This document shows positions 44,663 through 55,027 of a DNA stretch of 64,000 bases, piece after piece (within the stretch, counting starts at the first letter, position 1; every line of letters begins with the position of its first letter). The notes under the pieces were generated by a model, which ran no database searches, was not told the origin of the DNA, and saw only the letters and a program-made list of their open reading frames with translations. The position numbers and the translations under genes are program-made. Source of the stretch: Nereocystis luetkeana (Eukaryota; Sar; Phaeophyceae; Laminariales; Laminariaceae); contig JARUPZ010000013.1 in NCBI GenBank assembly GCA_031213475.1, forward strand, positions 6,366,739 to 6,430,738, written 5' to 3'.

Positions 44663-44884
44663 GAGCGCCTTGCAGCGTGGGTAGGCACAATTCGATGCGA
44701 ATCGACGAGGGAAGAAAAGGCTGAAATATTCTCGCGATAAAAATTGAAGGCACGTACCGTAGCGGGAAGGGGGGAGAAGAGCCTGCTATGTGACCCCGGA
44801 TCTGAGTTACGAGTTGGAAAGAGAGAGAGAAGAAGATGTGCGAAGATAATGAATGGGATGAGAAACAAAAAAAAAATAAAAATG
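44525..44884 (+). mobile_element. SINE2 copy a, inserted at the recombinase stop codon
   Basis: tRNA-derived SINE: head AGCCGGTCGCCCCGGTGGTT, box A TGGTTCAAGTGG, box B GGGTTCGAGCCCC and an A-rich end. An internal duplication of TTGAGTCCTGGG lies in the head. DIRS copy 1 lacks the insertion (near 32893). No clear target duplication. Confidence 0.85.
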
Positions 44885-45185
44885 TAAGAGCAAGAGGGTA
44901 GGGAGCAGATTTTGTGTCCGAAGCACTAACAGGGTAATAGTGGCAGGAACGTGGGGGATTTAATTCGAGGGATAATCGGGTACGCCCAATGGGAAAGTGT
45001 TCGACCAGCTGTCCGTTTTCCCTTAACTTGGGGTACTGGTCGAAACGTAAACGTAGAAAGCGGGTTAGCCCGAAGTGTGTTCTGGCAGCACGGTGTCCCA
45101 TTCTACCATGTGTGTTTTCCACTTTGGCATTGCTTTACCGCGTAAATTAATACCACAATTCTTGAGCCAATCATAACAAATTCAA

Positions 45186-45381
45186 AATATTCGAAGCGAA
45201 TATGGAGTTTGTTAAAAAGGCGTTTGATAAGAATTGGAAGGCATTACAATGTGACATATGGCAAGTGGGTCATGGATGAGGGTACCTGGTCAGAGTTTGT
45301 GCCCCAAGCAGAGGGGGAGAACCACTCTAGAGAAAAGGCAGGCAGAACGCAAGATAATTGTAGCCAAATATGGGCAGTGAT
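45186..45381 (+). repeat. DIRS direct terminal repeat A2
   Basis: Matches A1 in the same orientation. Its end at CAGTGAT is where family X copy B begins; other copies continue ATACATACAGG. Confidence 0.8.
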
Positions 45382-46559
45382 TAATTATATATAGACAGCA
45401 TGATGCCCAATTTATAATTTCATCAAAGTATTGCCTCTAATATTAACTTGTTAAAAAAAACATATTCCTCACGTATTCACAACGTTTTTAAGCTCCCTTC
45501 TCTTGCAACAACGTTAAAAAAAATGTATCTCTTACCTACTCCGAAATCACCTGTTGCAAGCTGCCTTCGTGCAACGTTCCAAGCTCTTGTCCTTTGCGAC
45601 GTCATCTTCGAAACACGCATGTGTTCCTGCCCTCCTGCGCTTTTTGAACACCCGCTCCTCGTCATCTACCGCCGCTTCACCCGAAGTCCATCGAATTAAA
45701 TGTTTTTCGAGCTATCGAGGGGTTCACGCAATCTTCTCTGTCGTCTTTTGTACATTACACACGCCGTGCTGTGGACTATTGCAGAGAACAAAGCAGTACC
45801 TTCCTCTATAAGCTCTGCAACAACGCCCAATTTCCAAATCATTTTACTTATCTCCTTCTACCACATAACACTGCTGTAGATACACAATCATGCACGCTTG
45901 ACACGAGAAGGTATCTGTTTGTCCCGCTGCGTTGTTGGTCGAGATCGTACTTGGCCGTTACGTACGAGTATCGAAAACCCGCCGCAAATTTTATTATGTA
46001 ACCAACCGACACCTCCCGTATAGAGAGGATGAGGAGCGACGCTCGCAACACCGCGTTGGTGGTGGCCCGTGGCGATCATGATGAGTTTCGGCACGAAGAC
46101 CTTGCCCCGAGCAACACCAACTCGACTGCATACAGCAGCGGAAGGAAGAAGCCAACCTGAAGTACCTGTGATGAGACAACACAAACCGCCTACACGGTGC
46201 GAAAGACATTAGCTCTCCTATTAATAGCAGGAGCGGATGCATGACGCGTATGCGCGGTTCGTTTACGATCCCCTGTCGGTTCACGTTTGCTCGTGCCGGC
46301 TGCGTTTGATCCCCGGCCATTTTTACCACTCAGCTTGACGCTGCTACTGCTGCTCCTCCTTCTGTTGTTTCGACATCGTATGATGCTGTTGTTGGCACCC
46401 TACTCGAGCTCTACTCCTACGTTAATATCAGTAAGAATCACGATGATCCAAAACAGCTTTTCACGACGTCAAAACTCGCCCTATATCACCTGTGAAGCAG
46501 CCGGTTTGACGGTTTTTGTGGGTTGTACCGACATCGCTCGAGACTCGAAAGCGGTCGAT

Positions 46560-47345
46560 TTCTCGGTATTATACTCGACACTCGTCGGAGTGTCGAGTAA
46601 TTTTCGTACTCCGAGTACTCCGAGTAGTAGAGTACTGGTGGCCTAAATAAATACTCGGAGTACTTGGAGTATGAGCAGTAATGAAGGGCCGAAACCCCCG
46701 AGTACTGGGAGTATTAGCAGTACTTATACTCGAGTACAAGCAGTACCCGGAGTACAAACATCTCACTTACTCGGAGTACTCCGAGTATCGGGAGTATTGA
46801 ACCCAGGAATACTTCATCATCCGAGTTAAATGCTCAGAGTAATACTCTAACCCGGAGTACCTTGGAGTATAAAACCCTGAAATACTCCGAGTATTACTCG
46901 TACCTCGGAATATGAACCCTAAAATACTCCGAGTATTGAAGTTATTGCAGTACGAAATACCCAACTACTCCGAGAACGTAAAGTAGGAGCAGTACAAGAT
47001 TCCCAAATACTTGAAGTACAACGAGTATTCCGGAGTAATGAACACCAAAATACTCGGAATACAACAGTATTTCAGAGTATCGAACCCCTAAATTCCCCTA
47101 TTACGGGGGACCATAGTTAATAGGACCTATGGTATACATAAAAACCTATATATTTAACCATTTTTACTAACAATATTTGGTCCTATTAACTATGGTCCCC
47201 CGTAATAGTACAAGCAGTATTGACAGTGATCATACCCAAAATACTCCGAGTACGAGCAGTATCCCGGAGTATCGAGCCCTGAAATACTCCGAGTACACGA
47301 AGTACCTGAACTGGAGTAATTCATCTTCGATACTCGTTACTTTAC
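46560..47345. repeat. Word island: TACTCCGAGTA, in X copy B
   Basis: Same architecture and largely alignable to 25560-26150, including spacers such as GAACCCAGGAATACT. The word itself is better conserved than the spacers. Interrupted by the MITE at 47101-47205. Confidence 0.85.
47101..47205. mobile_element. 105-bp MITE with perfect TIRs and TA duplication
   Basis: Perfect 27-bp terminal inverted repeats (first 20 bases TTACGGGGGACCATAGTTAA) flanked by TA on both sides (47099-47100 and 47206-47207). X copy A has a single uninterrupted CCCTAGTACAAGC at the equivalent place (about 26012-26024). TA duplication and size suggest a Tc1/mariner-type MITE. Confidence 0.88.
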
Positions 47346-48223
47346 TCCGAGGTACTCGGAGCATCTATCTGCCCCTTCCCATATTGATATCTCACAAGCA
47401 TCGTCTGGCCTTTGCTCAGCACGACCCAATCCGGGACACTCTTCCGTTGATGACCACCATAACTACAGTAGCCGTTCTTCGTGCAAATACTTCTCGTATG
47501 GCATTTACAGTTTGCGTTACCACTGGTGCTGCCGTCTCCATCATCCTCGTATTTGTGTTGGTAAGTTCGACATCATTTTCATTTCATTACCCCATACCAG
47601 CACGGTCGTCTGACTTCTGCTCTGACACCTCGATTCAACACACCTCATCCTCTCGATTAAAGTGGTGATATTGACGACCGTTCATTCGGATATTTCGGCG
47701 TCCGACCCTGCGGGCACTCCTTGCACCCGTGGCATTTGGATATTAGTACTACTCACACTCGCACATACTCGCAACATTCAGGGTAGTATTTCGAGGTTTG
47801 AAGTTGAGTACTGCTCATACTCCCAGTCACTCGCAATGTTGAGGCCGCAAACACCCTAAGAGTCTCAGCATTCAGAGTACGAAATTTGCTCGATACGGAA
47901 ACAGTCGATACTTCGAGTGTGGTCCCTCTGCTGTGCGTTTATCGTATTACCCGCAGATAGTACTGCATTGTACTGCTGCAACCAACGACCAATAAAGTTG
48001 CAGTGTGAGATTTCAGAGAGGGAGCAAGCACATCAAACAAATATTGCCCAATTCATAATTTTAACGTATATTGAGGTCCTACATAAAGTGACTTTCAAAG
48101 TGGTTTGCACGGGGCCACAATTAATGTCCATCCTATGTATTGGCTCATCTATTTTAGCTCCTATTATATCTACAGGAATCTGGCCCGACCGCCGTGGGGG
48201 CGCGAGGGCCTTTTATCCCCTAG

Positions 48224-48879
48224 TACAGGATATGCACACAGGACACTATATGGGAACACATGCTGTTTATGCAGAAACCACGCAAAAACATGCGTTAAAA
48301 TCAGGCAAAAAAAATCAAGCTTGGGCACTGACCACGTTCGTTCGGGGAAGGACGTTTTGTGCTGTTTTTGTTTGTGAATTCTTTAGTCTATCTATTCAGC
48401 ATGAAACGAAATATTGCCTAAATAAAACTACAAATCCTTTGGTAAAAAACGTGCGATCGACACCAACTCACCTCTTCTACGATGCAAACATCGTTGCAGA
48501 TACTACAGTATTCTCCATCCCTTCTTCTCAAACATGCCAACGATTCAGTACCCCTCCACAAGCACCAGATTTCCTTCGTTTAATTTTTCATGTTTTATTT
48601 CGTCCATATACACATAAACTAAAATATGTAACATCATATACGGGATACCTGGTATACAGTAAGAATCGCAAAATGTGTCATGCTTGTTGGAGAAAAAAAC
48701 TTCAAGAATCGTTCCAGGAACACCCGCAAACCTAACGACAATGTCACACGTCAGGCAAACTTCACGACAGGACGCCTCACAACTGATATGTATTTGGTAC
48801 GGTGCGCAAGCGTTGCGGTATAAGTTTTTCCCGTCGCCGCAACGTTCTAAGGTTGTGGTTTCGCCACGATGTCCCGCAA
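48224..48879. other. No gene recognised; family-H fragment
   Basis: A 272-codon plus-strand frame (47917-48735) runs from inside family X across its 3' end into this stretch, which marks it as chance. 48510-48600 matches family H part one (CCAACGATTCAGTA, TTTCCTTCGTTTAA). Confidence 0.45.
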
Positions 48880-49390
48880 CGCACCTAAGTGGCCACCAGT
48901 GACACTGCCGAAGAGAGATATATATGGAAAACCTACTATATCACCGGTAAAAATCGTGAAACCGAGACCGGAAGTACAACACGAATCCCACCCGGAGTAG
49001 GGGTGAATGCTGCACGGGGTGGGGGGGGCAACCATACCATTTTTTTCGTCCATGTACGTCGATGATTTTAGCATGACCACCATGCAGTGAAAAACATATT
49101 CCCGGCGTAGATCGCTTTTTCCTACCATCCCACTCTAACGCTCAAGACAGGGGGCGGGGAGGGGAGGGGGGGGGGCAGGAGGTTTGTATTATTGCAGTAG
49201 TAGAGTAGCAGAAGAATGACCAGTGTTTCTGTTTTCCGGTGGGTCGGTCCCGGAACGTAAATGTATGAAGCAGAGTAGCCCGAAGGATGCTTTCTGTCTG
49301 GGAGCAGGGTAGCACATTATATATACCAAGTGTGTGCCTCTTGAATATTTTTACTGCGTAAATTAATACCACACGATTCTTGAACCTAAT
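48880..49390 (+). pseudogene. DIRS deletion derivative (copy 4)
   Basis: An RT piece with M-Y-V-D-D-F at about 49051-49068 joins directly to an RNase H piece (ACATATTCCCGGCGTAGA, near 49087; equivalent to 43257 in copy 2), then a G-rich tract (49145-49180) and the 3' region (49225-49385, GGGAGCAGGGTAGCACATTA and GCGTAAATTAATACCACA). About 890 bp of pol and all of the recombinase are missing. Confidence 0.75.
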
Positions 49391-50254
49391 ATGACAAACG
49401 AAACTCGTGCCCTACTTATTTGTACTCGTAGTTCTCGGCGAACGAAAACAATGCAAATGCGATTCTATCGATTACGAATGCACTTGAAGGCGTCTGGTAC
49501 CTGTAATATGTATCGTGAGCCTCCGTAGTGCCTGGCACGATATCGGCTGGGAAGGGCTTCGACTAAAGGCCTACCAATACGATAGAGAATATTACAGCGC
49601 TGTATACTTTCTAATGGGGGTGATAATCAGAAGAGATGACGATGGAGGCTAATGCTACAGTCGTTTTGGGTTGATTTCGATAGCATACTTGTGGCTGGTT
49701 CATGTCGATACGAGCGTTGTAGGATCACTAACGTGAATCTACGGAAGTTTAAAAAGAGAGAAGAAAACAACATTTTTCGGAACTAACTTGAAAAAAACAA
49801 AAAACAAAAAAGTGGGTCTCAAAACGCGACTATATTTTCCCATTGTTAGTTAGGTGGGCATCGAAGCAAACTATATTTATATGAGTAATGGATGTAGTAC
49901 AGATTGAAACCGTGCCTTCCATATTTGTCTGGTGAATGTATAGGAAGACCCACGCAGGTTCTGGGTGTGATATTTCTTTGGTTTGCGTGCTATTCCACGC
50001 GTTGAATCTGCCACATCAGCAGCCGTTATGTTTCCCAGGTATGAGTTGGAGTTTTGTTTTTTTGGTAGCTGTAGAAAGATTGATCACACTTCGAAAGCAA
50101 AGAAGGAACGGTTAATATTATTCGACGAGGAGATGTTACGGCATGGCCCCTCTCTTTGGGCCGCTATCCGCTCGGTCTCACTTAGTTCGCCAGCTGTTGT
50201 TGCCGTTCGTTGAGAGAGTCTTGATGAAGGTTTAACCCGCACACGTGGCCATAT
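49391..50254. other. No gene recognised
   Basis: Mostly unique-looking A/T-rich text. The block at about 50134-50222 (CCGCTATCCGCTCGGTCTCA, GTTGAGAGAGTCTTGATGAAGG) matches the start of the foldback arm at 61075-61150. Confidence 0.45.
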
Positions 50255-52226
50255 GTCTCCCCCAAAAACCCTCTACAGCCAAACGGCGCCCTCTGGAGGG
50301 CAAGTGTCCCTCTAGAGTGAAAATGTACCCTCCAGAGGGTTTATCTATTTTCCGCTCGTCAAAAAAGGCACATCCTAGAGGGTTGTACGTAAAAAAAACT
50401 TTAAACGTCTTCAAACGTTGCCCTCTAGAGGTGCATTTCGGAGTCGAGATTCCTTCTAGAGTTTTATTTCTACGAATGCCACCCTCTAGAGTGACTATCG
50501 TCCCTCTGGAGGGTTTCACTGCTTTCTGCCCTGGGACACAAACCCCTGTAGAGGTTTTACACGAAAAAAAACCTTTACATATCCGTTTGATTTCCCTCTA
50601 GAGGGGTAACTGTAATTACATTTCCCTCTAGAGTATTGTTTCACTAGTACACCCTCTAGAGGGTGAAACAAGCGTAACGTACTCCAGAGAAACTATAGCA
50701 ACCACCCTCTAGAGTCTATACAACAAACCCTCTGCCGTATATATCCGACAAACCCTCTGGAGGCGGAGTGTTTGGAAAGTTCGTTGTCCTCGCTTTTTGA
50801 AGGAACACTCCGGAGGATAAAAAATCAATCATCCTCAGGAGTTAGTAACACAAACCCTCTATCAAACGACTAAACACTCTGGAGTATTTCAGGTATTTAT
50901 TTAGTGCTGTCCAGCCGGTCGCCCCGGTGGTTCAAGTGGTTAACCTCGAATTCTACTTGTTTGAGTCCTGGGTTCGAGCCCCAGGTGGGTCGGACTTTGA
51001 CTTTATTTTGGAAAATAAAAAAGGATTCAATTGTTGAGAGCGCCTTGCAGCGTGGGTAGGCCCAATTCGATGCGAGTCGACGAGGGAAGAAAAGGCTGAA
51101 ATCTTCTCGCGATAAAAATTGAAGGCACGTACCGTAGCGGGAAGGGGGGAGAAGAGCCTACTATGCGACCCCGGATCTGAGTTACGAGTTGGAAGGAGAG
51201 AGAGAAGAAGATGCGCGAAGATAATGAATGGGATGAGAAAAAAAAAAGAAAAAAAAAGAAGTGCAGCACCATGTCAAATTCCCTCTATAGTATATTTTAA
51301 CCAATAACCCTCCAGAGTGTACAACAAACGGCATGTACTCCAGAGGAACCTATGCAACCACAACAAACGACATGTACTCCAGAGGAACCTATGCAACCAC
51401 CCTGTAACCACCCTCTAGAGTATACCTCACAAGCCCTCTGGGGTATATATCCGCCGAACACTCTGGAGTTATTGGCGGAGTGATTGCAAAGCTCCTAGCC
51501 CTCGCTTTTTGAAGGAAAACTCCGCAGGAATAAAAAACAGTCATCCTCTAGAGTTTATAACACAAACCCTCTAAAGTGTCAAACGCCAAAACACTCTGGA
51601 GTATTTCAGGTATTTGTTCAGTGGTGTCTAGAAGTGCAACACCATGTCAAATTCCCTCTAGAGTGTATTTTAACCAATAACCCTCTAGAGTGTACAACAA
51701 ATGGGATATACTCCAGAGGAACCCATGCAACCACCCTGTAACCACCCTGTAGAGTGTATGCACTAATCCCTGTGGGGTATTTTTCTGACAAACCCTCTGC
51801 AGTGTTTGGCAGAGCATTGGGAAAGTTCCTAGCCGTCGTTTGATAAAGGAACTACTCTGGAGGATGGAGAAATGATCATTCTCTGGAGTTTATACCCCTA
51901 ACCCTCTGGAGTGTCAAACGGCAAAACACTCTGGAGTATATAAGGTATTTACTCAGTAGTGAAATGAGGTGCAACACCATGTTAAACTCCCTCTAGAGTT
52001 TAAATATACCATTAACCCTCTAGAGTGTACATACAATAAACGTGACGTACTCCAGAGGAACCACAGCAACCACCCTGTAACCACCCTCTAGAGTACACCT
52101 AACAAACCCTCTGGAGTTATTGGCGGAATGTTTGGAAAGGTGGTTGCCCTTGCTTTTTGAAGGAACACTCCAGTGGATGGAAAACCCATCATCCTCTTGA
52201 GTTCATAACTCAAACCCTCTATTTAT
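50255..52226. repeat. Word island: CCTCTAGAGG / CTCTGGAG / CTCCAGAG
   Basis: CTCTAGAG and one-base variants recur roughly every 20-45 bp. The first part (50255-50600) has no longer-range order. From about 50600 the words lie in a higher-order tandem unit of about 335-373 bp: U1 50600-50912, U2 51258-51630, U3 51631-51965, U4 51966-52226 (partial), each starting near GAAGTGCAACACCATGT and ending near GTATTTAGTCAGTG-like text. SINE2 copy b sits between U1 and U2. No coding capacity. Confidence 0.85.
50913..51257 (+). mobile_element. SINE2 copy b, full length
   Basis: Head AGCCGGTCGCCCCGGTGGTT, box A TGGTTCAAGTGG (50928-50939), box B GGGTTCGAGCCCC (50970-50982, perfect T-arm CTGGG/CCCAG), body matching 44525-44884 and an A-rich end. 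The equivalent junction between U2 and U3 (51620-51640, GTGTCTAGAAGTGC) has no SINE. Confidence 0.9.
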
Positions 52227-52233
52227 AGAGTGT

Positions 52234-52852
52234 GAGGGAGGTGTCGGTTGGTAAAATAATAAAAATTGCATCGGGTTTTCGAACCGTAACCTGTAACGGC
52301 AAAGTACGATCTCGACCAACAACGCGGCGGGACAGATACCTTCTCGTGTCAAGCTGCATGATTGATTGAGTATAGCAGTGTGTGCTGCGGTAGAAGGAGA
52401 TAGGGAGGATGATTTGGAAATTGGGTGTTGTTGCAAAGCTTATAGAGGAAGGTACTGCAGTAATCCTCAGTGCGGCGTATGTAGTGTACAAAAGACGACA
52501 GAGAGGATTGCGTGAACCCCTCGGTAGCTCGAAATACTTCTATTTCGATGGTTCGGGTGAAGCGGCGGTAGATGAAAAGGACCGGATGTTCAAAGTGCAG
52601 GAGGGCAGGAACACATGCGTGTTTCGAAGATGACGTCGCAAAGGACAAGATCTTGGAACGTTGCACGAAGGCAGCTTGCAAAAGGTGGTTTCGGAGTATG
52701 TGAGAGATACATTTTGTTTTACGTTGGTGCATGAAGGGAGCTAAGAAACGTTGTGAGTACGTGAGGTATACATTTTTTCAACAAGTTGGTAATAGAGAGG
52801 CAATACTATGATGAAGTTATAAATTGGGTATGACTCTGTCTATAAATAATTA
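52234..52852 (-). mobile_element. Family X element, copy C (5' part, inverted)
   Basis: Reverse-strand match to the first ~620 bp of X (from GCCCAATTTATA-like ACCCAATTTATAACTTCATC to CCGACACCTCCC). Truncated where the CTCTAGAG island begins. Confidence 0.7.
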
Positions 52853-53214
52853 ATTGATAAATTAGCCAATAGTAGTCTTTGCTCATTGGTGACAACTAAA
52901 TAAGAAACCGAGCCTCGATGCCAAACTGGCATTTGATTCTTACTATTAAAAAAGCGGGAGCCTTTTTCTGTGGACGTAAGCATAGACTTACAGCACGCTT
53001 GACCTAATAAGAAACTGGCCAATAAGAAATCCAGGCTGAGATTTAGAGGAACATAAGAAATTCGAGAATAGTTGTCTGAAAATTAATGTAGAAAGTACTC
53101 TCTCTCAAATAAGAAATCCAGCCTGGACCATTTTTCTAGTTTCTTTTTAGGGGTCCTATACTCTATGTCACGAGCTGTTGCTTTTCGTATTTTTGGAACT
53201 TCGAAAGTCGCTAA
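52853..53214. other. No gene; AATAAGAAA words
   Basis: AATAAGAAA or ATAAGAAAT recurs five times (about 52900, 53006, 53022, 53052 and 53108) at irregular spacing. Confidence 0.4.
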
Positions 53215-54190
53215 AACCACAAATACTCCGAGTATACTCTTCGAACTCTGAGTACTGTGAGTATATTAGAGTACTGGTGACCTAAATACTCGGAGTACTT
53301 GGAGTATGAGCAGTACTGAAGGCCCAAAAACCTCCGAGTACTGGGAGTAGGAGCAGTAAATTTACTCAAGTACAACTGGCGTCCCTGGTGGCTTGGTGGG
53401 TGGTCCGCGTGCTTATCGATATCAATTTCGTGGGTTCAAGTCTCACCGAGTGCATGCTCGTAGGGACGTTTTTTTGCATAAAAAGTGGATTAGCGGAAAG
53501 CTCGAGAGCGTAAGTTAGCTACATTCGATGAAAATCGACGAGCTGTGGGAATGCTGGACCCTATGCGAACAAAAAATAAAGGCACGTACCGGGGGGGAGA
53601 AGCGACGACACCTGTGCCCACGACTTGTCCAGAAGCTCGTTGAGGGTAAAACTTCCTACCAGGTACGAGATAGGCTGGAAAGTAAAAGTGATGATTAAAA
53701 AAAAGGAAAAAACAAAACTCGAGTACAAGCATTACCCGGAGTACAAACATCCAAATTACTCGGAGTACTCCGAGTATCACGAGTATTGAACCCAGGAATA
53801 CTTCTCCATCCGAGTTAAATACTTCGAGTAATACTCCAACCCGGAGTACCTTGGAATATAAAACCCTGAAATACTCCGAGTGTTGAAATTTTCGCAGTAC
53901 GAAATGAAGGCCCAAGTACTCCGAGTACTTGAATTGAAGTAGGAGCAGTACAAGATCCCAAATACTTCAAGTACAACGAGTATTCCAGAGTAATGAACCC
54001 CGAAATACTCGGAGTACAACAGTATTTCAGAGTATCGGACCCCAAAATACTCCGAGTACAAACAGTATTGAGAGTGATCATACCCGAAATACGACGAATA
54101 CGAGCAGTTTCCCGAAGTATCGAGCCCCGAAATACTCCGAGTACACGAAGTACCTGAATTGAAGTAATTTATCTCCGATACTCGTTATTT
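53215..54190. repeat. Word island: TACTCCGAGTA, third copy (without the rest of X)
   Basis: ACTCCGAGTA/ACTCGGAGTA words with spacers that still align to the X islands (GGCCTAAATACTCGG, GAACCCAGGAATACTTC), but X flanking sequence is absent. Split by SINE1 copy f. Followed directly by family E copy 3. Confidence 0.8.
53376..53716 (+). mobile_element. SINE1 copy f, full length, with target duplication
   Basis: 341 bp flanked by ACTCAAGTACAA (53364-53375) and ACTCGAGTACAA (53717-53728), a 12-bp target duplication with one mismatch; the X islands show the uninterrupted ACTCGAGTACAAGCAGTACC at 46731. Box A TGGCTTGGTGG (53389-53399), box B GGGTTCAAGTCTC (53432-53444); CGTCCCT (53380-53386) can pair with AGGGACG (53462-53468) as an acceptor stem. 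Confidence 0.9.
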
Positions 54191-54206
54191 TACTTCAAGG
54201 TACTCG

Positions 54207-55027
54207 GGTATAACGGATGTTGCGTCCTTGTTGCTGCGAAACTTTGCCCACAGCCAGTCTGTGTGTCTCTCTCTCGTCTCTGTGTGGTGTTCTAATAGAC
54301 TTACACATCTCCTGCTTCGCGTCGACTCGGGTGGCTGACTCGCTCGAGTGGTACAGCTATGTGCTGGCCTCGAGCTGAGCTTGGTCATCCGAGGCGTACC
54401 ATAATATTGCAGTATTCGAGGGTAGGCCAGTTGTCGCATTGGAAATTTCGAGTTTGAGGGTTGGGTGTGGATATCGTTCAGTCAGGTATCTATCGTGTGG
54501 GCATATTGACGTCTTGAGTATTTGGTCTTCGGATATATTATTCGGGTCTTCTTCGGGTTTTGGGTCTATCACCGGGTTGGGGATCTTCTACTTCGGTCTG
54601 GTGGTGTTCAAGGTTTTGGGTGGAATTTGGGTGGATCTCTACCCTTCAATTGGAGCTAGAATTGCTTGCTGCTACAAATTACAAAATAGACGCATATCTA
54701 CAATAAAGGTCGGTTAAGCCAATATCGCGTACTTTGGGATCTTGGCTACATTCATTCGGGTGCGGGGTGTCATCGGGTCGAGTGGTGGACGATCAGGGCG
54801 ATCGACTGTTCGAGTGGAGCAGCAGCCGATCGGAGCAACAGTTTAGCTGGAGCATACTTTTGGATACGAGTCGAGCACACGAATCACCAAAATTTGTCTA
54901 CGAGTACGAGGTACGAATACAACAATATTTATCAACAAAATATATCTTGAAAGACACTGGTGGGTAAAAACTTGTCGACAGGATCTTTTCGGTGAGAGGT
55001 GAGAACGAGGCCAACTATCAGTACCTT
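54207..55027 (+). mobile_element. Family E element, copy 3 (partial)
   Basis: Forward copy from TATAACGGATGTTGCGTCC through GACTCGCTCGAGTGGTACAG, AATAAAGGTCGGTTAAGC, GATCGACTGTTCGAGTGG and ACTGGTGGGTAAAAACTTG to the leader GAGGCCAACTATCAGTACC. The first ~45 bp of the terminal unit and the ORF are missing. Confidence 0.7.

Larger units (their letters stand above)
38318..45381 (+). mobile_element. DIRS-type (tyrosine-recombinase) retrotransposon, copy 2, near complete
   Basis: Order: direct repeat A1 (38318-38519), Gag-like ORFs (38539-41393), RT/RNase H (41418-43480), tyrosine recombinase (about 43490-44524), SINE2 insertion (44525-44884), 3' region, direct repeat A2 (45186-45381). Repeats in the same orientation recall the PAT/Ngaro arrangement rather than DIRS1 inverted termini. 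All genes are broken by a few lesions. Family X copy B is inserted at or just after A2. Confidence 0.88.
45386..48223 (+). mobile_element. Family X element, copy B
   Basis: Collinear with X copy A from GCCCAATTTATA to the hairpin (48182-48210) and terminal CCCTAG (48218-48223). It contains the TACTCCGAGTA island and a nested 105-bp MITE. Plus-strand frames of copy A are broken here, so X has no conserved protein. Confidence 0.7.

Noticed and set aside
47917-48735. 272-residue ORF
   Set aside because: It starts inside family X and crosses its 3' hairpin and end into unrelated sequence; not conserved in copies A or D.
50255-52226. CRISPR-like array
   Set aside because: Words are about 8-10 bp, degenerate and irregularly spaced, the sequence is eukaryotic, and no cas genes occur.
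53385-53470. Functional tRNA gene
   Set aside because: A and B boxes and an acceptor-like pair exist, but an extra hairpin follows the T-arm and the same SINE body follows all copies, so these are SINE heads. The same applies to 44525 and 50913.
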